From NCBI GenBank assembly GCA_963763085.1, contig CAVXNB010000004.1, positions 248,001-312,000 of the forward strand: a stretch of DNA of 64,000 bases. Reading direction: 5' to 3'. Below the pieces are notes generated by a model, which saw only the letters and a program-made list of their open reading frames with translations, did no database searches and was not told the DNA's origin. The position numbers and the translations under genes are program-made. The stretch is from CAVXNB01 sp963763085 (GTDB lineage Bacteria; Actinomycetota; Acidimicrobiia; Acidimicrobiales; Bog-793). This document shows, piece after piece, positions 34,357 to 45,607 of this stretch. How positions within the stretch are numbered: position 1 is the first letter of the stretch; every line of letters starts with the position of its first letter.

Positions 34357-35442
34357 ATGGACGAGACGGTGGTCCTGCGGCTGGAGCTGCGGGATTTCCG
34401 GAATTTCAAGGCCGTAGAGCTTCGGCCTTCACCGGACGGCTTGACGGTGGTGCAGGGGGACAACGGCGCCGGCAAGTCGAGCCTGCTCGAGGCGATCGTG
34501 TATGCGTCGACTTTGCAGTCGTTCCGCGGCGCTCCCCGCGAGGCGATCGTGCGGCAGGGCGCGGCCGGCGCCAACATCAATTGCGACGTCCTCGCCGGAA
34601 CGAGAAACGTGGAGATCGCGATCGAGATCGTCCCGGGACGCCGCGACCGCGCCTGGCACAACACCCAGCGGGTACCGGGCGTACGGGGCCTGCTCGAAGT
34701 GCTGCGTACGACACTTTTCACGCCGGACGATCTCGTTCTCGTCAAGGGACCGCCGAGCGGACGCCGCGACTTCATCGACCAGGTGCTCCTCTCGGCGAAC
34801 CCGAGGCTCGGGAGCGACCGCGCGGGTCTCGACCGCGTGCTCCGGCACCGCAACGCGCTCTTGCGCCAGCTCGGTGGCCGCCTCGACTCCGAGGCCGCTG
34901 CCACGCTCGACGTCTGGGACGACCGGATGGCCCAGCTCGGAGAGCGGCTCGCCGGCTCCCGGGCCGAGCTGACCCAGTCCCTGGCCCCCTACGCCGCGGA
35001 AGCCTTCTCGACTCTCGCCGGGGAGGCCGGCCGCTTCGAGATGCGTTACGTCCGCTCCTGGGACGGGTCCTTGAGCGACGCGCTGCGGGCGGCACGGCGC
35101 GAAGACCTGCGCCGGGCGACGACGACCGTCGGCCCGCAACGCGACGAGCTCGAGTTGTTCGCCGGTGGCCTCGACGCCCGCACGCGGCTTTCCCAGGGGC
35201 GCCAGCGATGCGTGGCCCTCACGCTGCGGCTCGCAAGTCACCACCTCATGACCTCGGTCACCGGAGCCGCACCCGTGCTCCTCCTCGACGACGCCTTCTC
35301 AGAGCTCGACGAAGGAACGGCACGAGCGCTCGTCGGTGAGCTGCCCGGCGGCCAGGCGCTCTTGACTACCGCCGGCGCGCTCCCTCCGGGTGCGTCTCCC
35401 AAGCTCGTGGTTCGTCTTGCCGACGGTAAGCTCGAGGCGTGA
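34357..35442 (+). CDS. recF: DNA repair ATPase RecF
   Basis: SMC-like ATPase that helps load RecA at gaps, 361 residues. LELRDFRNFKAVEL opens the protein, then Walker A VVQGDNGAGKSSLLEAIVY, LVKGPPSGRRDFIDQVL, the signature SQGRQRCVALTLRLA and Walker B PVLLLDDAFSELDEG. ATG 34357 lies 17 bases after dnaN. The stop overlaps the dciA start. Confidence 0.95.
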   Translation: MDETVVLRLELRDFRNFKAVELRPSPDGLTVVQGDNGAGKSSLLEAIVYASTLQSFRGAPREAIVRQGAAGANINCDVLAGTRNVEIAIEIVPGRRDRAWHNTQRVPGVRGLLEVLRTTLFTPDDLVLVKGPPSGRRDFIDQVLLSANPRLGSDRAGLDRVLRHRNALLRQLGGRLDSEAAATLDVWDDRMAQLGERLAGSRAELTQSLAPYAAEAFSTLAGEAGRFEMRYVRSWDGSLSDALRAARREDLRRATTTVGPQRDELELFAGGLDARTRLSQGRQRCVALTLRLASHHLMTSVTGAAPVLLLDDAFSELDEGTARALVGELPGGQALLTTAGALPPGASPKLVVRLADGKLEA

Positions 35443-35822
35443 CTGGCGGTTGGGCGGGGCCTCGCCAGGAACCTCGAAACGGCGCCGCGGCGCCGCCAGC
35501 CGAAGGCGAAGCCGGGGGCGGCCCGACGGTGCCGATCGGCTCCGCGGTCGACAGGCTCCTGCGCCAACGAGGCATGGAGGACGCCCTCGTCCTAGGGCAG
35601 GTGGCGAGCTGCTGGGAAGCGGTCGTCGGACCTGAGGTCGCTCGCCAGGTCCGTCCTCAGCTCGTTCGTGGCCGCGAGCTCGTCGTCGCGGTGGATCATC
35701 CCGCCTGGGCGACGGAGCTGGAACTCGCCGGATCCGCGGTGCTCGGGCGGCTCGCCGAACAGCTCGGCGAGACCGCGCCGCAACGGCTGACAGTCCGTGT
35801 GGCGCCCGGCTCACGCAGGTAG
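35439..35822 (+). CDS. dciA: DciA-type (DUF721) helicase-loading protein
   Basis: 127 residues. DciA proteins deliver DnaB to the origin in bacteria without DnaC/DnaI. A Gly/Ala/Pro-rich N-terminus precedes the DUF721 domain: AVDRLLRQRGMEDALVLGQVASCWEAVVGPEVARQVRP in parts, GRELVVAVDHPAWATELEL and the end RLTVRVAPG. Location recF-dciA-gyrB is standard for actinobacteria. GTG start overlaps the recF stop (GTGA). Confidence 0.9.
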   Translation: MTGGWAGPRQEPRNGAAAPPAEGEAGGGPTVPIGSAVDRLLRQRGMEDALVLGQVASCWEAVVGPEVARQVRPQLVRGRELVVAVDHPAWATELELAGSAVLGRLAEQLGETAPQRLTVRVAPGSRR

Positions 35823-35956
35823 ACTGGAGGCATCGTCGGGAGCCGTACCCCTACCGCAACAAGGTCCGTCCCTGGCCCGATCCACCGCCACCGTTGGAAG
35901 GTCGCGCCCATGGGCTCGGGACAGCGGTAACCAAGAGGCGCCATCAGCCCGACGGC

Positions 35957-37915
<1,959 letters not shown>

Positions 37916-37991
37916 CCCCTGGGGGGTGCCCGGCTGGCTGCGGCCGGCGGGCGCCCTTGACTGAACACGAGTAGCGGAGGCAGTTCGACAC

Positions 37992-40520
37992 ATGGCACGA
38001 GGCAACGGCAACAACTCAGGCGCGCCCGGGTCGCGGGCGCCCGGCGACGACGGCAGCAGCGCGGTCGGTGCGATCGAGCCAATCGAGATCCAAGAGGAGA
38101 TGGAGCGTTCCTTCCTCGAGTACTCGATGTCGGTCATCGTCTCGCGTGCCCTGCCGGACGCGCGCGACGGCCTCAAGCCGGTCCACCGCCGGATTCTCTA
38201 CGGGATGTCCGACACCGGGCTCCGGCCCGACCGGCCTCATGCCAAGTGCGCCAAGGTCGTGGGCGAAGTCATGGGTCGGTTCCATCCCCACGGAGATACG
38301 GCCATCTACGACGCCCTCGCACGGATGGCCCAGGACTTCAGCCTCCGGCATCCGCTCATCGACGGTCACGGGAACTTCGGCGCGCCGGGGCCCGAGGCCG
38401 GACCGGCGGCCATGCGGTACACGGAGTGCCGGCTGGCCCCGCTCGCGCTGGCACTGCTCGACGGAATCGACGAAGGCACGGTCGATTTCATCCCCAACTA
38501 CGACGGCAGCGAGGTCCAGCCGGTCGTCCTTCCCGCACGCTTCCCGAACCTGCTCGTCAACGGCTCCCAGGGCATCGCGGTCGGGATGGCGACCAATATC
38601 CCGCCGCACAACCTCGGGGAGATCATCGACGCGACGCTGCACCTGATCGAGCACCCGGAATCGACTCCGGATGAGTTGATGCAATTCGTCAAGGGCCCTG
38701 ATTTCCCCACCGGGGCGCTGATCCTCGGCCGATCCGGGATGATCGACGCCTACCGGACCGGGCGCGGCTCGGTCAAGATGCGGGCGGTGGCGGAGATCAC
38801 CGAGTCGCGTTCGGGAGCCGACCAGATCATCGTGACCGAGATCCCGTACCAGACGTCGGTCGGGGGCATCGAGCTGAAGATCGCGGATGCGATCGAATCC
38901 GGCGACCTCACGGGCATCAGCGACGTGCAGAACGACTCTGCCGGGCGCGTCTCCCGACTCGTCATCACCTTGAAGCGGGATGCGAACGCGAACGTCGTGC
39001 TGAACAACCTGTACAAGCACACGCCGTTGCAGACCAGCTTCGGGGTGCACATGTTGGCCCTCGTCGACGGCGTGCCGCGCCTGCTCAACCTCGCTCAGGC
39101 TCTCACCGCCTATATCGCCCACCAGGTGGAGGTCGTCACGAGGCGGTCGGAGTTCCGCTTGCGCAAAGCGCTTGCCCGAGCGCACATCGTCGAGGGACTG
39201 CTACGTGCCATCGACATGCTCGACGCGGTCATCGCGACGATCCGTGGCTCGGATGACCGCCCGGCGGCGAGGGCGAACCTCATGAGCGAGCCATTCGGCT
39301 TCAGTGAGGAGCAGGCGAACCACATCTTGGACATGACGCTCGGCCGGCTGACGCGTCTCGGGCGCAGCGAGCTCGAGACCGAGATCGCCGAACTGAGAAC
39401 GACCATTGCCGAGCTCGAGGCGATCCTGAGCGATCCCGTCCGTCTGCGCGCCGTGATCTCAACCGAGCTCGAGTCGATCAAGCGACAGTTCGCCCAGCCG
39501 CGACGAACTCGGGTGATCCACGATCCCGGTGAGCTCTTCGTCGAGGACCTGATAGAGGACGAAGAGCTCGTCGTCACCCTCACCCGTGCCGGGTACATCA
39601 AGGCCGTCCAGTCCGACGCATTTCGCGCACAGGCCCGCGGCGGGCGCGGCGTGCAAGGCACGAGGCTGAAGGAGGAGGACCTCATCGACCAGGTCCTTCA
39701 CACGACGGCGCACTCGCATCTCCTGTTGTTCTCGAATCGCGGCAAGGTCTACCGCCTGAGGGCTCACGAGGTGCCCCTGAAGGAGCGCAACGCCCGTGGG
39801 ACCCCGATCGTCAATCTCCTGCCCCTCGAGCCATCCGAGAGCATCCAGGCCATCGTCGAGACCCGCACCTTCGATCCCGACCAGTACCTCCTGTTCGCCA
39901 CCAAGAGCGGGCAGGTGAAGAAGACCCCGTTCTCCGAGTACGACAAGTCGCGGCGGGAAGGCTTCATCGCCATCCATTTGAACGACGGCGACGAGCTCGT
40001 GCGGGTCGTCCGCACGGGCGGTGAGGACGATCTGCTGATGGTGAGCAGGAACGGCACGGCGATCCGTTTTGCGGAATCGGAGGTGCGCCCGATGGGCCGG
40101 AGCGCAGCCGGGGTTCGGGGCATGCGGCTACGAGCGGGCGACGAGGTCGTCTCCTGCGACGTGGCTCGCGACGGGGTGGACCTCCTGATCGTCACGGACG
40201 CCGGCTACGGCAAACGGACGAAGCTCGACCACTTCAACGCCCAGACCCGCGGCGGCCAGGGTGTTCGGGGCATCAAGTTGACTCAGCGTCGCGGAGCGGT
40301 CGTCGCCGCGCTCATGGCTTCGCTCGAAGACGAGATCATCGTCGTCTCTTCGGCCGGCGTGATGATCCGCACCTCGGTTCGCGAGATCGCGGCTCAGGGG
40401 CGCGATGCGACCGGGGTCCGCGTCATGAACCTCGACGAAGGACAGACCGTGGCCGCTGTGGCGAAGGTCCCGCAGGAGATCGAGGTCGCCGGCGACCAGC
40501 CGAGGTTGCCGATCGAGTGA
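37992..40520 (+). CDS. gyrA: DNA gyrase subunit A
   Basis: Breakage-reunion subunit, 842 residues. LEYSMSVIVSRALPDARDGL, PVHRRILYGM, the quinolone-region GRFHPHGDTAIYDALARMAQ, and the active-site Tyr in AAMRYTECRL are intact. GyrA box appears as QTRGGQGVRGIKL in the C-terminal beta-pinwheel (RGGRGVQGTRL is a related blade). The N-terminus has a 20-residue Gly/Ser/Asp extension. The residue after HPHGD is Thr (Ser in E. coli). Start ATG 37992 with CGGAGG upstream, 76 bases after gyrB. Confidence 0.97.
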   Translation: MARGNGNNSGAPGSRAPGDDGSSAVGAIEPIEIQEEMERSFLEYSMSVIVSRALPDARDGLKPVHRRILYGMSDTGLRPDRPHAKCAKVVGEVMGRFHPHGDTAIYDALARMAQDFSLRHPLIDGHGNFGAPGPEAGPAAMRYTECRLAPLALALLDGIDEGTVDFIPNYDGSEVQPVVLPARFPNLLVNGSQGIAVGMATNIPPHNLGEIIDATLHLIEHPESTPDELMQFVKGPDFPTGALILGRSGMIDAYRTGRGSVKMRAVAEITESRSGADQIIVTEIPYQTSVGGIELKIADAIESGDLTGISDVQNDSAGRVSRLVITLKRDANANVVLNNLYKHTPLQTSFGVHMLALVDGVPRLLNLAQALTAYIAHQVEVVTRRSEFRLRKALARAHIVEGLLRAIDMLDAVIATIRGSDDRPAARANLMSEPFGFSEEQANHILDMTLGRLTRLGRSELETEIAELRTTIAELEAILSDPVRLRAVISTELESIKRQFAQPRRTRVIHDPGELFVEDLIEDEELVVTLTRAGYIKAVQSDAFRAQARGGRGVQGTRLKEEDLIDQVLHTTAHSHLLLFSNRGKVYRLRAHEVPLKERNARGTPIVNLLPLEPSESIQAIVETRTFDPDQYLLFATKSGQVKKTPFSEYDKSRREGFIAIHLNDGDELVRVVRTGGEDDLLMVSRNGTAIRFAESEVRPMGRSAAGVRGMRLRAGDEVVSCDVARDGVDLLIVTDAGYGKRTKLDHFNAQTRGGQGVRGIKLTQRRGAVVAALMASLEDEIIVVSSAGVMIRTSVREIAAQGRDATGVRVMNLDEGQTVAAVAKVPQEIEVAGDQPRLPIE

Positions 40521-40558
40521 CCGCCCCTGCTGCGGCGCTCCAGTCGGCGCTTCGGCCC

Positions 40559-41482
40559 TCAGTCGTGCCGGGCCAGGAAATCGCCGACGGCGGCCATGTA
40601 GAGCTCGCGCTCCTCGATGAAGGGTGTGTGTGACGACTCCTCGAGCATGACCTGCTCGGCTCCCTCGATACCTCCGACGAGCACCTCTTGAAGCGCCGGG
40701 GTCGCTTCGTCGTGGCGACCGGAGATGACCAGCGTGGGAAGTCGGATCTCGTGTAAACGGTCGATGACCGACCAGTCCTTGAATGTGCCCACGACGTGGA
40801 ACTCGGAGGGGCCGTTCGTCGTGCCGTACACGGTCGGGTCCTCGCTCAGGGCGTTGAAGGTCCGCCACATCTCGTCCGGCCAGGGATCGGCCCTGCACAG
40901 GTGCCGGGAGTAGAACACGAGGCACGCTTCGAGATACTCGGGATCGTCGGTCGTTCCTGCATCCTCGTGACGCCGGAGCGCATCCTCGACGTCAGCCGGA
41001 AGATCGGCTCGGAGCTTGTTCGCCTCGACGGAGAAGCCGCCGAAGGAAGCGGCCGTGTCGGAGAGCACGATCGATCGCAGCCCGGGCGGCTGTGTGAGGG
41101 CGTGCTCCTGCGCGAGCATCCCGCCCCAGGACTGGCCGAGGATGTGATAGCGGTCCCCGACGCCGAGATGATCGATGAGATTCGCAAGTTCGCGGACGAA
41201 CAGGTCGACCGTCCAGAAGTCTGCCCCCCGGTCCCGAAGGTGGGTCGAGCGCCCGTTGCCGAGCTGGTCGTAGAAGATGACGGTGCGACCCTCGGAGGCC
41301 AGGTCGGCCATGTTGAGGAGGTAGTCGTGGGTTGCGCCCGGGCCGCCGTGCAACGTGACCAGAGGCGCCGGACCGGCGCCGGACCTAGCACTCTCCAGGT
41401 CGCCGACCACCAGGTACCAGGTCTCGTTGCCCTCGAATGCGGCCCGGCCCTCGATTACACCGTCTCGATCCACGGTCGTCAT
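40559..41482 (-). CDS. Alpha/beta hydrolase, proline iminopeptidase family
   Basis: 307 residues. Peptidase S33 signature: VTLHGGPGATHDYLLNM (oxyanion HGGPG), IFYDQLGNGRS, nucleophile elbow ILGQSWGGMLAQEHAL, catalytic Asp in LVISGRHDEATP and His in EESSHTPFIEE. These proteins release N-terminal proline or hydrolyse amino-acid amides. Cytosolic, with no signal peptide. It converges with gyrA. Confidence 0.88.
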   Translation of the reverse strand: MTTVDRDGVIEGRAAFEGNETWYLVVGDLESARSGAGPAPLVTLHGGPGATHDYLLNMADLASEGRTVIFYDQLGNGRSTHLRDRGADFWTVDLFVRELANLIDHLGVGDRYHILGQSWGGMLAQEHALTQPPGLRSIVLSDTAASFGGFSVEANKLRADLPADVEDALRRHEDAGTTDDPEYLEACLVFYSRHLCRADPWPDEMWRTFNALSEDPTVYGTTNGPSEFHVVGTFKDWSVIDRLHEIRLPTLVISGRHDEATPALQEVLVGGIEGAEQVMLEESSHTPFIEERELYMAAVGDFLARHD

Positions 41483-41575
41483 GCGGTCAGGGTAACTTCA
41501 GCCGGAGGATCGTGCCCATGACGGTGCGCGGGCTTCGGATTGGTGACGAGCTTGGTGTAGCGTGACCGTTTCGTC

Positions 41576-41649
41576 GGGGCTATAGCTCAGTCGGTTAGAG
41601 CGCAGCACTGATAATGCTGAGGTCGCAAGTTCGATTCTTGCTAGCCCCA
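41576..41649 (+). tRNA. tRNA-Ile (anticodon GAT)
   Basis: Cloverleaf of 74 bases: acceptor GGGGCTA (41576-41582) pairs with TAGCCCC (41642-41648), discriminator A. D-arm AGCTCAGTCGGTTAGAGC, anticodon stem CAGCA/TGCTG around loop CTGATAA, with GAT at 41610-41612, T-loop GTTCGATTC. CCA is not encoded. It is the usual tRNA downstream of gyrA; a tRNA-Ala partner is not seen. Confidence 0.97.
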
Positions 41650-41744
41650 CTGCCGGTTCGGGCGAGGTCGTCCTGGCCAGGGGTCCTTTTCCGCGCGGCG
41701 GAGACGACGTTGTACGGCGCGGCCGGCGGTGTTATTTTCGAGCG

Positions 41745-43115
41745 ATGCTGCGGTCTCGGGGGGATGGCTCGGGCCTTCGTGTAAGGCTCGGGCGCGACGG
41801 TTACTTGCGGGCGTGGGTGCTTGTGACAGTCCTGCTGTTGCTGGGTCTGGCGTTGGCACCTGCGTCCGGTGCGGGTGTGGCAGGCGCGAAGCGCAACACG
41901 TCGCTGAGGGTGAAGGCACCCCCGGTCGCCGCCGGCTTGTACCACAGCCTTGCGGTGACCTCGAGCGGCGCGGTGCTCGCCTGGGGCTGGAACATAGTCG
42001 GCCAGCTTGGCAACGGAACGACTAATGGCAGCGATGTGCCGGTGAAGGTGAGACTGCCTCGCGGCACGAAGGTCACCCGGATCGCCGCCGGGTTCGCCCA
42101 CAGCTTGGCGCTGACGTCCACCGGCGCGGTGCTCGCCTGGGGCAAGAACTACAACGGCAACCTCGGCAACGGGAGCACGACAGACAGCGACGTGCCGGTG
42201 AAGGTGAGCCTTCCGGCCGGGACGAAGGTAACCGGGATCGCCGTCGGTGGCGAGCACAACCTGGCGGTGACCTCGACCGGCGCGGTGCTCGCCTGGGGCT
42301 ACAACGCCTACGGTCAGCTCGGCAACGGCGGCACGGGATCCAGCGATGTGCCGGTGAGCGTGAGCCTGCCCACGGGCACGAAGGTGACGGCGGTAGCCGC
42401 CGGCGCATCGCATAGCCTGGCGCTCACCTCGACCGGCGCGGTGCTCGCATGGGGCTACAACGCGCACGGCGAGCTCGGTGACGGCAACAGGACAAACAGC
42501 GACGTGCCCGTGAAGGTCAGACTGCCGCGTGGCACGAAGGTAACCGCGGTCGCCGCCGGCGGCTACTACAGCCTGGCGCTGACCTCGACCGGCGCGGTGC
42601 TCGCATGGGGCTACAACGCGGACGGCGAGCTCGGTAACGGCAACAGGACCAGCCGCGATGTTCCGGTGAAGGTGAAGTTGCCCGCGGGCAGGAAAATGAC
42701 CGCCATCGCCGCCGGCGGCTACCTCGAAGGAGTGGGCCAGGACACCGCCGGCCCCGGCCATAGCCTGGCGCTGACCTCGACCGGCGCGGTGCTCGCCTGG
42801 GGCTACAACGCGGAGGGCGAGCTCGGTGACGGCAACAGGACAAACAGCGATGTTCCGGTGAAGGTGAAGTTGCCCGCGGGCAAGAAGGTGACCGGCATCG
42901 CCGCCGGCGAACTACACAGCCTGGCGGTGACTTCTGCCGGCTCGGTGCTCGCCTGGGGCGGCAACAACTTCGGCCAGCTCGGTGATGGGAGCTACGGAGG
43001 GAGCAATTTGCCGGTGCGGGTGAAGCTCGCGCAGTCCGTACGCGCGCGCAACTCGCCCGATCCGCCCCCGCGCAGCCCGCCCCCGCTGCGCCGGCACGAC
43101 CAGCAAACACTTTGA
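41745..43115 (+). CDS. Secreted RCC1-repeat (beta-propeller) protein
   Basis: 456 residues. Signal peptide (AWVLVTVLLLLGLALAPASGAGVA) then seven RCC1-type repeats of about 53 residues, each with HSLALTSTGAVLAWGYN, a G(E/Q)LG(N/D)G turn and VPVKVxLPxGxKVT. Such propellers bind proteins or ligands; the target is unknown. The last 27 residues (RNSPDPPPRSPP) look out of frame: in another frame an Ala/Pro-rich linker leads without stop into the domain at 43112. One lost or two gained bases near 43035 would make one protein of about 655 residues. Confidence 0.8.
   Translation: MLRSRGDGSGLRVRLGRDGYLRAWVLVTVLLLLGLALAPASGAGVAGAKRNTSLRVKAPPVAAGLYHSLAVTSSGAVLAWGWNIVGQLGNGTTNGSDVPVKVRLPRGTKVTRIAAGFAHSLALTSTGAVLAWGKNYNGNLGNGSTTDSDVPVKVSLPAGTKVTGIAVGGEHNLAVTSTGAVLAWGYNAYGQLGNGGTGSSDVPVSVSLPTGTKVTAVAAGASHSLALTSTGAVLAWGYNAHGELGDGNRTNSDVPVKVRLPRGTKVTAVAAGGYYSLALTSTGAVLAWGYNADGELGNGNRTSRDVPVKVKLPAGRKMTAIAAGGYLEGVGQDTAGPGHSLALTSTGAVLAWGYNAEGELGDGNRTNSDVPVKVKLPAGKKVTGIAAGELHSLAVTSAGSVLAWGGNNFGQLGDGSYGGSNLPVRVKLAQSVRARNSPDPPPRSPPPLRRHDQQTL
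41925..42995 (+). repeat. Near-identical 159-bp tandem coding repeats (RCC1 units)
   Basis: Blocks such as CTGACCTCGACCGGCGCGGT and GTGCTCGCATGGGGCTACAA recur with a 159-base period and only a few changes. One unit (about 42,720-42,760) has an 11-residue insert (EGVGQDTAGPG). The high DNA identity suggests recent repeat expansion and a risk of assembly error. Confidence 0.85.
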
Positions 43116-43726
43116 GCACTAATTTGGCCGGCTACAACTTCGCCAATTACATCGGGGTACCGGGGGCTGTGAGCGCCATCATTGTCGTGCCCAAGCTCAA
43201 GTGCAAGGGTACGCCAGCGCCAGGGCGCTCGATTTATGCCGGCGTCGGGATCCAGTCGGTGAACTCGTACGCCCGTCTCTACCTGGCTTGCACGCCGCAA
43301 AGCGTGGCGCGTTACTACCCATCGCTCGTGGTCAATGGCACCATCAAGAACTTCGCGGGCGATGCGGCCCACGCTGGAGACACGATCGAGTTCGCCGTGT
43401 CCCAGAGCGACTCGCAGGTGACGGACTCGGTTATCGACTTGACGCACAAGTTCATCGTCACCCGCAATGGCACCGGCAGTGGCACCGGCGAGGGCATTCT
43501 GGCCGGCGACTTTCCGGTGGTTTCCGGCTCGACGACGTTCGGGGTGCCCAATTTCGGCACCATCGCCTTCTCCAGCGCGCTGATCAATGGATACCCCTTC
43601 GGTTCCGCGAGAACTGGACTGCAAGCCGACAATCTCTACGCGAGCACGACTGGCCCGCTCCAGATCAAGACCACCCGTTCCGCCAACAACAAGGAAGCGT
43701 TCGCGACCGTCTTCAGGCACTCCTGA
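43112..43726 (+). CDS. Peptidase G1/A4 (eqolisin)-like beta-sandwich domain, likely continuation of the RCC1 protein
   Basis: 204 residues read from TTG, without a ribosome site. NLAGYNFANYIGVPGAVSAIIVVPKLKC resembles the NWAGY...VxGxFTVPxxxC start of peptidase G1 proteins (quoted in part), DAAHAGDTIEFAVSQS the GD loop, and GEGILAGDFPV with VPNFGTIAFSSALING matches the AEWI(L/V)E...NFGTVxFxxA block with its catalytic Glu. The catalytic Gln is not clearly kept (GVGIQSVNSY). In-frame upstream sequence is an open Ala/Pro-rich linker, which supports fusion to the propeller. Confidence 0.6.
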   Translation: MSTNLAGYNFANYIGVPGAVSAIIVVPKLKCKGTPAPGRSIYAGVGIQSVNSYARLYLACTPQSVARYYPSLVVNGTIKNFAGDAAHAGDTIEFAVSQSDSQVTDSVIDLTHKFIVTRNGTGSGTGEGILAGDFPVVSGSTTFGVPNFGTIAFSSALINGYPFGSARTGLQADNLYASTTGPLQIKTTRSANNKEAFATVFRHS

Positions 43727-43946
43727 CCCCGGCTATCGCGAGACGTCCCATCGGGTCCCAACAATCGGCTCTGCAGCCCAGTCTGAGACCGCAGGCTCGA
43801 TGTCGCGACGGTTGTCACCTCTAAGCTCCTGACCAGGGACTTCTTCTACGATCGCCCAGGAGCGCACGAAACGGAGGCCGAGTAGGGGAGGTGCCGTCAA
43901 AATGGATCGCCGCGGTGCGCTCAAAGCCTGACCGAGTCCCCTGTCC

Positions 43947-44915
43947 ATGAACGGCCTCGACCCGACTGCCTCGACGGCTGAGAACTACAGCCGCTTCGCG
44001 CGCCACGAGGCGGCGGGCCGCTCGCCTCTCTATGAGGAACTGGCCTACGCCGTCGCCAACGATGCTCTCGTCCTGTCCTTCCTCGCCGAACTTCCCCGGC
44101 CCAAGCGCCAGCCGAACCTGCTCTTCGCCGCCGCCCGGTACATCCTGGGGAGCCCGCCGGACCCTGCGTCGCTACGGTTACTGGTGGCCGAGGATCCAGT
44201 GCGACTTGCAACAGTCATGAGAACCCGGCGCACGCAGACCAACGAAGCCGCCCGCTGCGCCTTGCTGATGCCGGCGCTCGCCGAGTTGCCTCAGCCTCTG
44301 GCACTCCTCGAGGTGGGTGCCTCAGCCGGTCTCACCCTGCTGCCCGACCTTTACTCCTACGACTACGAGGGCTATCTGGTCGCCGGCACGGATCCTTCGG
44401 CACCGACTTTGAAATGTCGCCCGAGTGGCCCCGTTCCACTCCCGGCGCAAGTACCGGATATTGCCTGGAGGGCTGGGATCGACATCAACCCTTTGGACGT
44501 CAACAACGCCGAGGACGTGGAATGGCTCTCGTGTCTGGTCTGGCCGGGCGAGGCCGATCGCGCCGAGCGACTCCGCGCCGCTGTCGCCGTCGCTCGGACG
44601 CATCCTCCGACCTTGTATCAGGGCGACTTGGTCGAGGATCTCTCGCGGGTCGCCCGGCAAGCGCCCGCCGGCACGACTCTCGTCGTGTACCACTCCGCCG
44701 TCCTTGCGTATGTCGAGGAAAGCCGCCGGCGCGAATTCGCCCGGGCCGTCGGTGAGCTCGGCGCGGTGTGGCTGTCAAACGAGGGACCCGACGTCCTACC
44801 GGGCCTCGCCGGAGGAGACGTGGACCCTCACGGCTTCCTACTTGTGGAAGGCGGGGCAAGCGTCCTTGCCCGCACCGACCCGCACGGCACCTGGCTCGAA
44901 TGGGTGAGGCCATAG
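43947..44915 (+). CDS. DUF2332 family protein
   Basis: 322 residues, actinobacterial family of unknown function with a methyltransferase-like fold. Family marks: SPLYEELAYAVANDALVLSFL, PNLLFAAARYIL, TQTNEAARCALLMPAL, LALLEVGASAGLTLLPDLYSYDY (in parts), RAGIDINPLDV, WPGEADRAERLRAAV and TLVVYHSAVLAYV. A 220-base gap before it shows no gene or site I recognise. Confidence 0.88.
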   Translation: MNGLDPTASTAENYSRFARHEAAGRSPLYEELAYAVANDALVLSFLAELPRPKRQPNLLFAAARYILGSPPDPASLRLLVAEDPVRLATVMRTRRTQTNEAARCALLMPALAELPQPLALLEVGASAGLTLLPDLYSYDYEGYLVAGTDPSAPTLKCRPSGPVPLPAQVPDIAWRAGIDINPLDVNNAEDVEWLSCLVWPGEADRAERLRAAVAVARTHPPTLYQGDLVEDLSRVARQAPAGTTLVVYHSAVLAYVEESRRREFARAVGELGAVWLSNEGPDVLPGLAGGDVDPHGFLLVEGGASVLARTDPHGTWLEWVRP

Positions 44916-45019
44916 TCAGGGAGCTCCAGAGGGCAACGCGCGGCCACACTGGTCGTGCTTGACTCGTGAGGCCACCGCCCGTCGGCGGCTCAATCAGCGA
45001 CTACTCGGGGAGGACCCGC

Positions 45020-45334
45020 ATGAACTACGTGAGCAGCAACCCGGTGCAGCTGAGCATCGAGAGACAGGAAAGGTACTCGAGGGGCCTGGCCGTGCTCGGT
45101 TGCTTCCTTCTCTACGGGCGCGTCATCGCCTTGATACCAATCCTCATCATCCTCTACGTCTTCGGGATCGTGGCGTTCCTCGTGGCTTGGATCATGCAGT
45201 TCGTTGTTCTCTTCACCGGCGCCTACCCCGAAGGGGCTCACAGCTTTTTGGCGGGCTACCTGCGCTGGTACGTCCGCGCGATGTCGTTCTTGTTCGGCCT
45301 CTCCGACAAGTACCCGACAACGATGCAGCCATGA
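45020..45334 (+). CDS. DUF4389-type small membrane protein
   Basis: 104 residues. Two membrane segments (VIALIPILIILYVFGIVAFL then VAWIMQFVVLFTG) are followed by YPEGAHSFLAGYLRWYVRAMSFLFGLSDKYP in part, which resembles the DUF4389 pattern FTGRYP...VLRW...L.L.DRYP. Function unknown. ATG 45020 with GGAGGAC upstream is preferred over the in-frame start at 44966. Confidence 0.7.
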   Translation: MNYVSSNPVQLSIERQERYSRGLAVLGCFLLYGRVIALIPILIILYVFGIVAFLVAWIMQFVVLFTGAYPEGAHSFLAGYLRWYVRAMSFLFGLSDKYPTTMQP

Positions 45335-45607
45335 ACTGAAAGCCTTCTTTTTTCTGCTGTTTCGGCCAACTCACCTGCTGATCCCCAGCAAATACGGGGA
45401 TTCTCCCAAGCAATCGCGCCCCCCGACGTGTAGGGTGCAGTCAGTCCTCAGTAGGGACGCCCGGTTTCGCTAGGGCAACCGCCTTGAATGTTGCCGCACG
45501 GGTGCAGGCTCGACGCCTCTTCTGACCAACACGAAGAGGAGAAACATGCCTTTTGCCCAACCACGCCCCCTGCCACGCGCAACCGCGCGTCTACAGACGG
45601 GTCGCGC

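Noticed and set aside
41925..42995. Regular DNA repeats that might be CRISPR or a satellite
   Set aside because: The 159-base period is coding, in frame, and encodes RCC1 blades; there are no short repeats with unique spacers.
43727..43946. Possible gene or RNA in the gap before the DUF2332 gene
   Set aside because: No open frame with a ribosome site, no stable palindrome and no tRNA-like fold was found.
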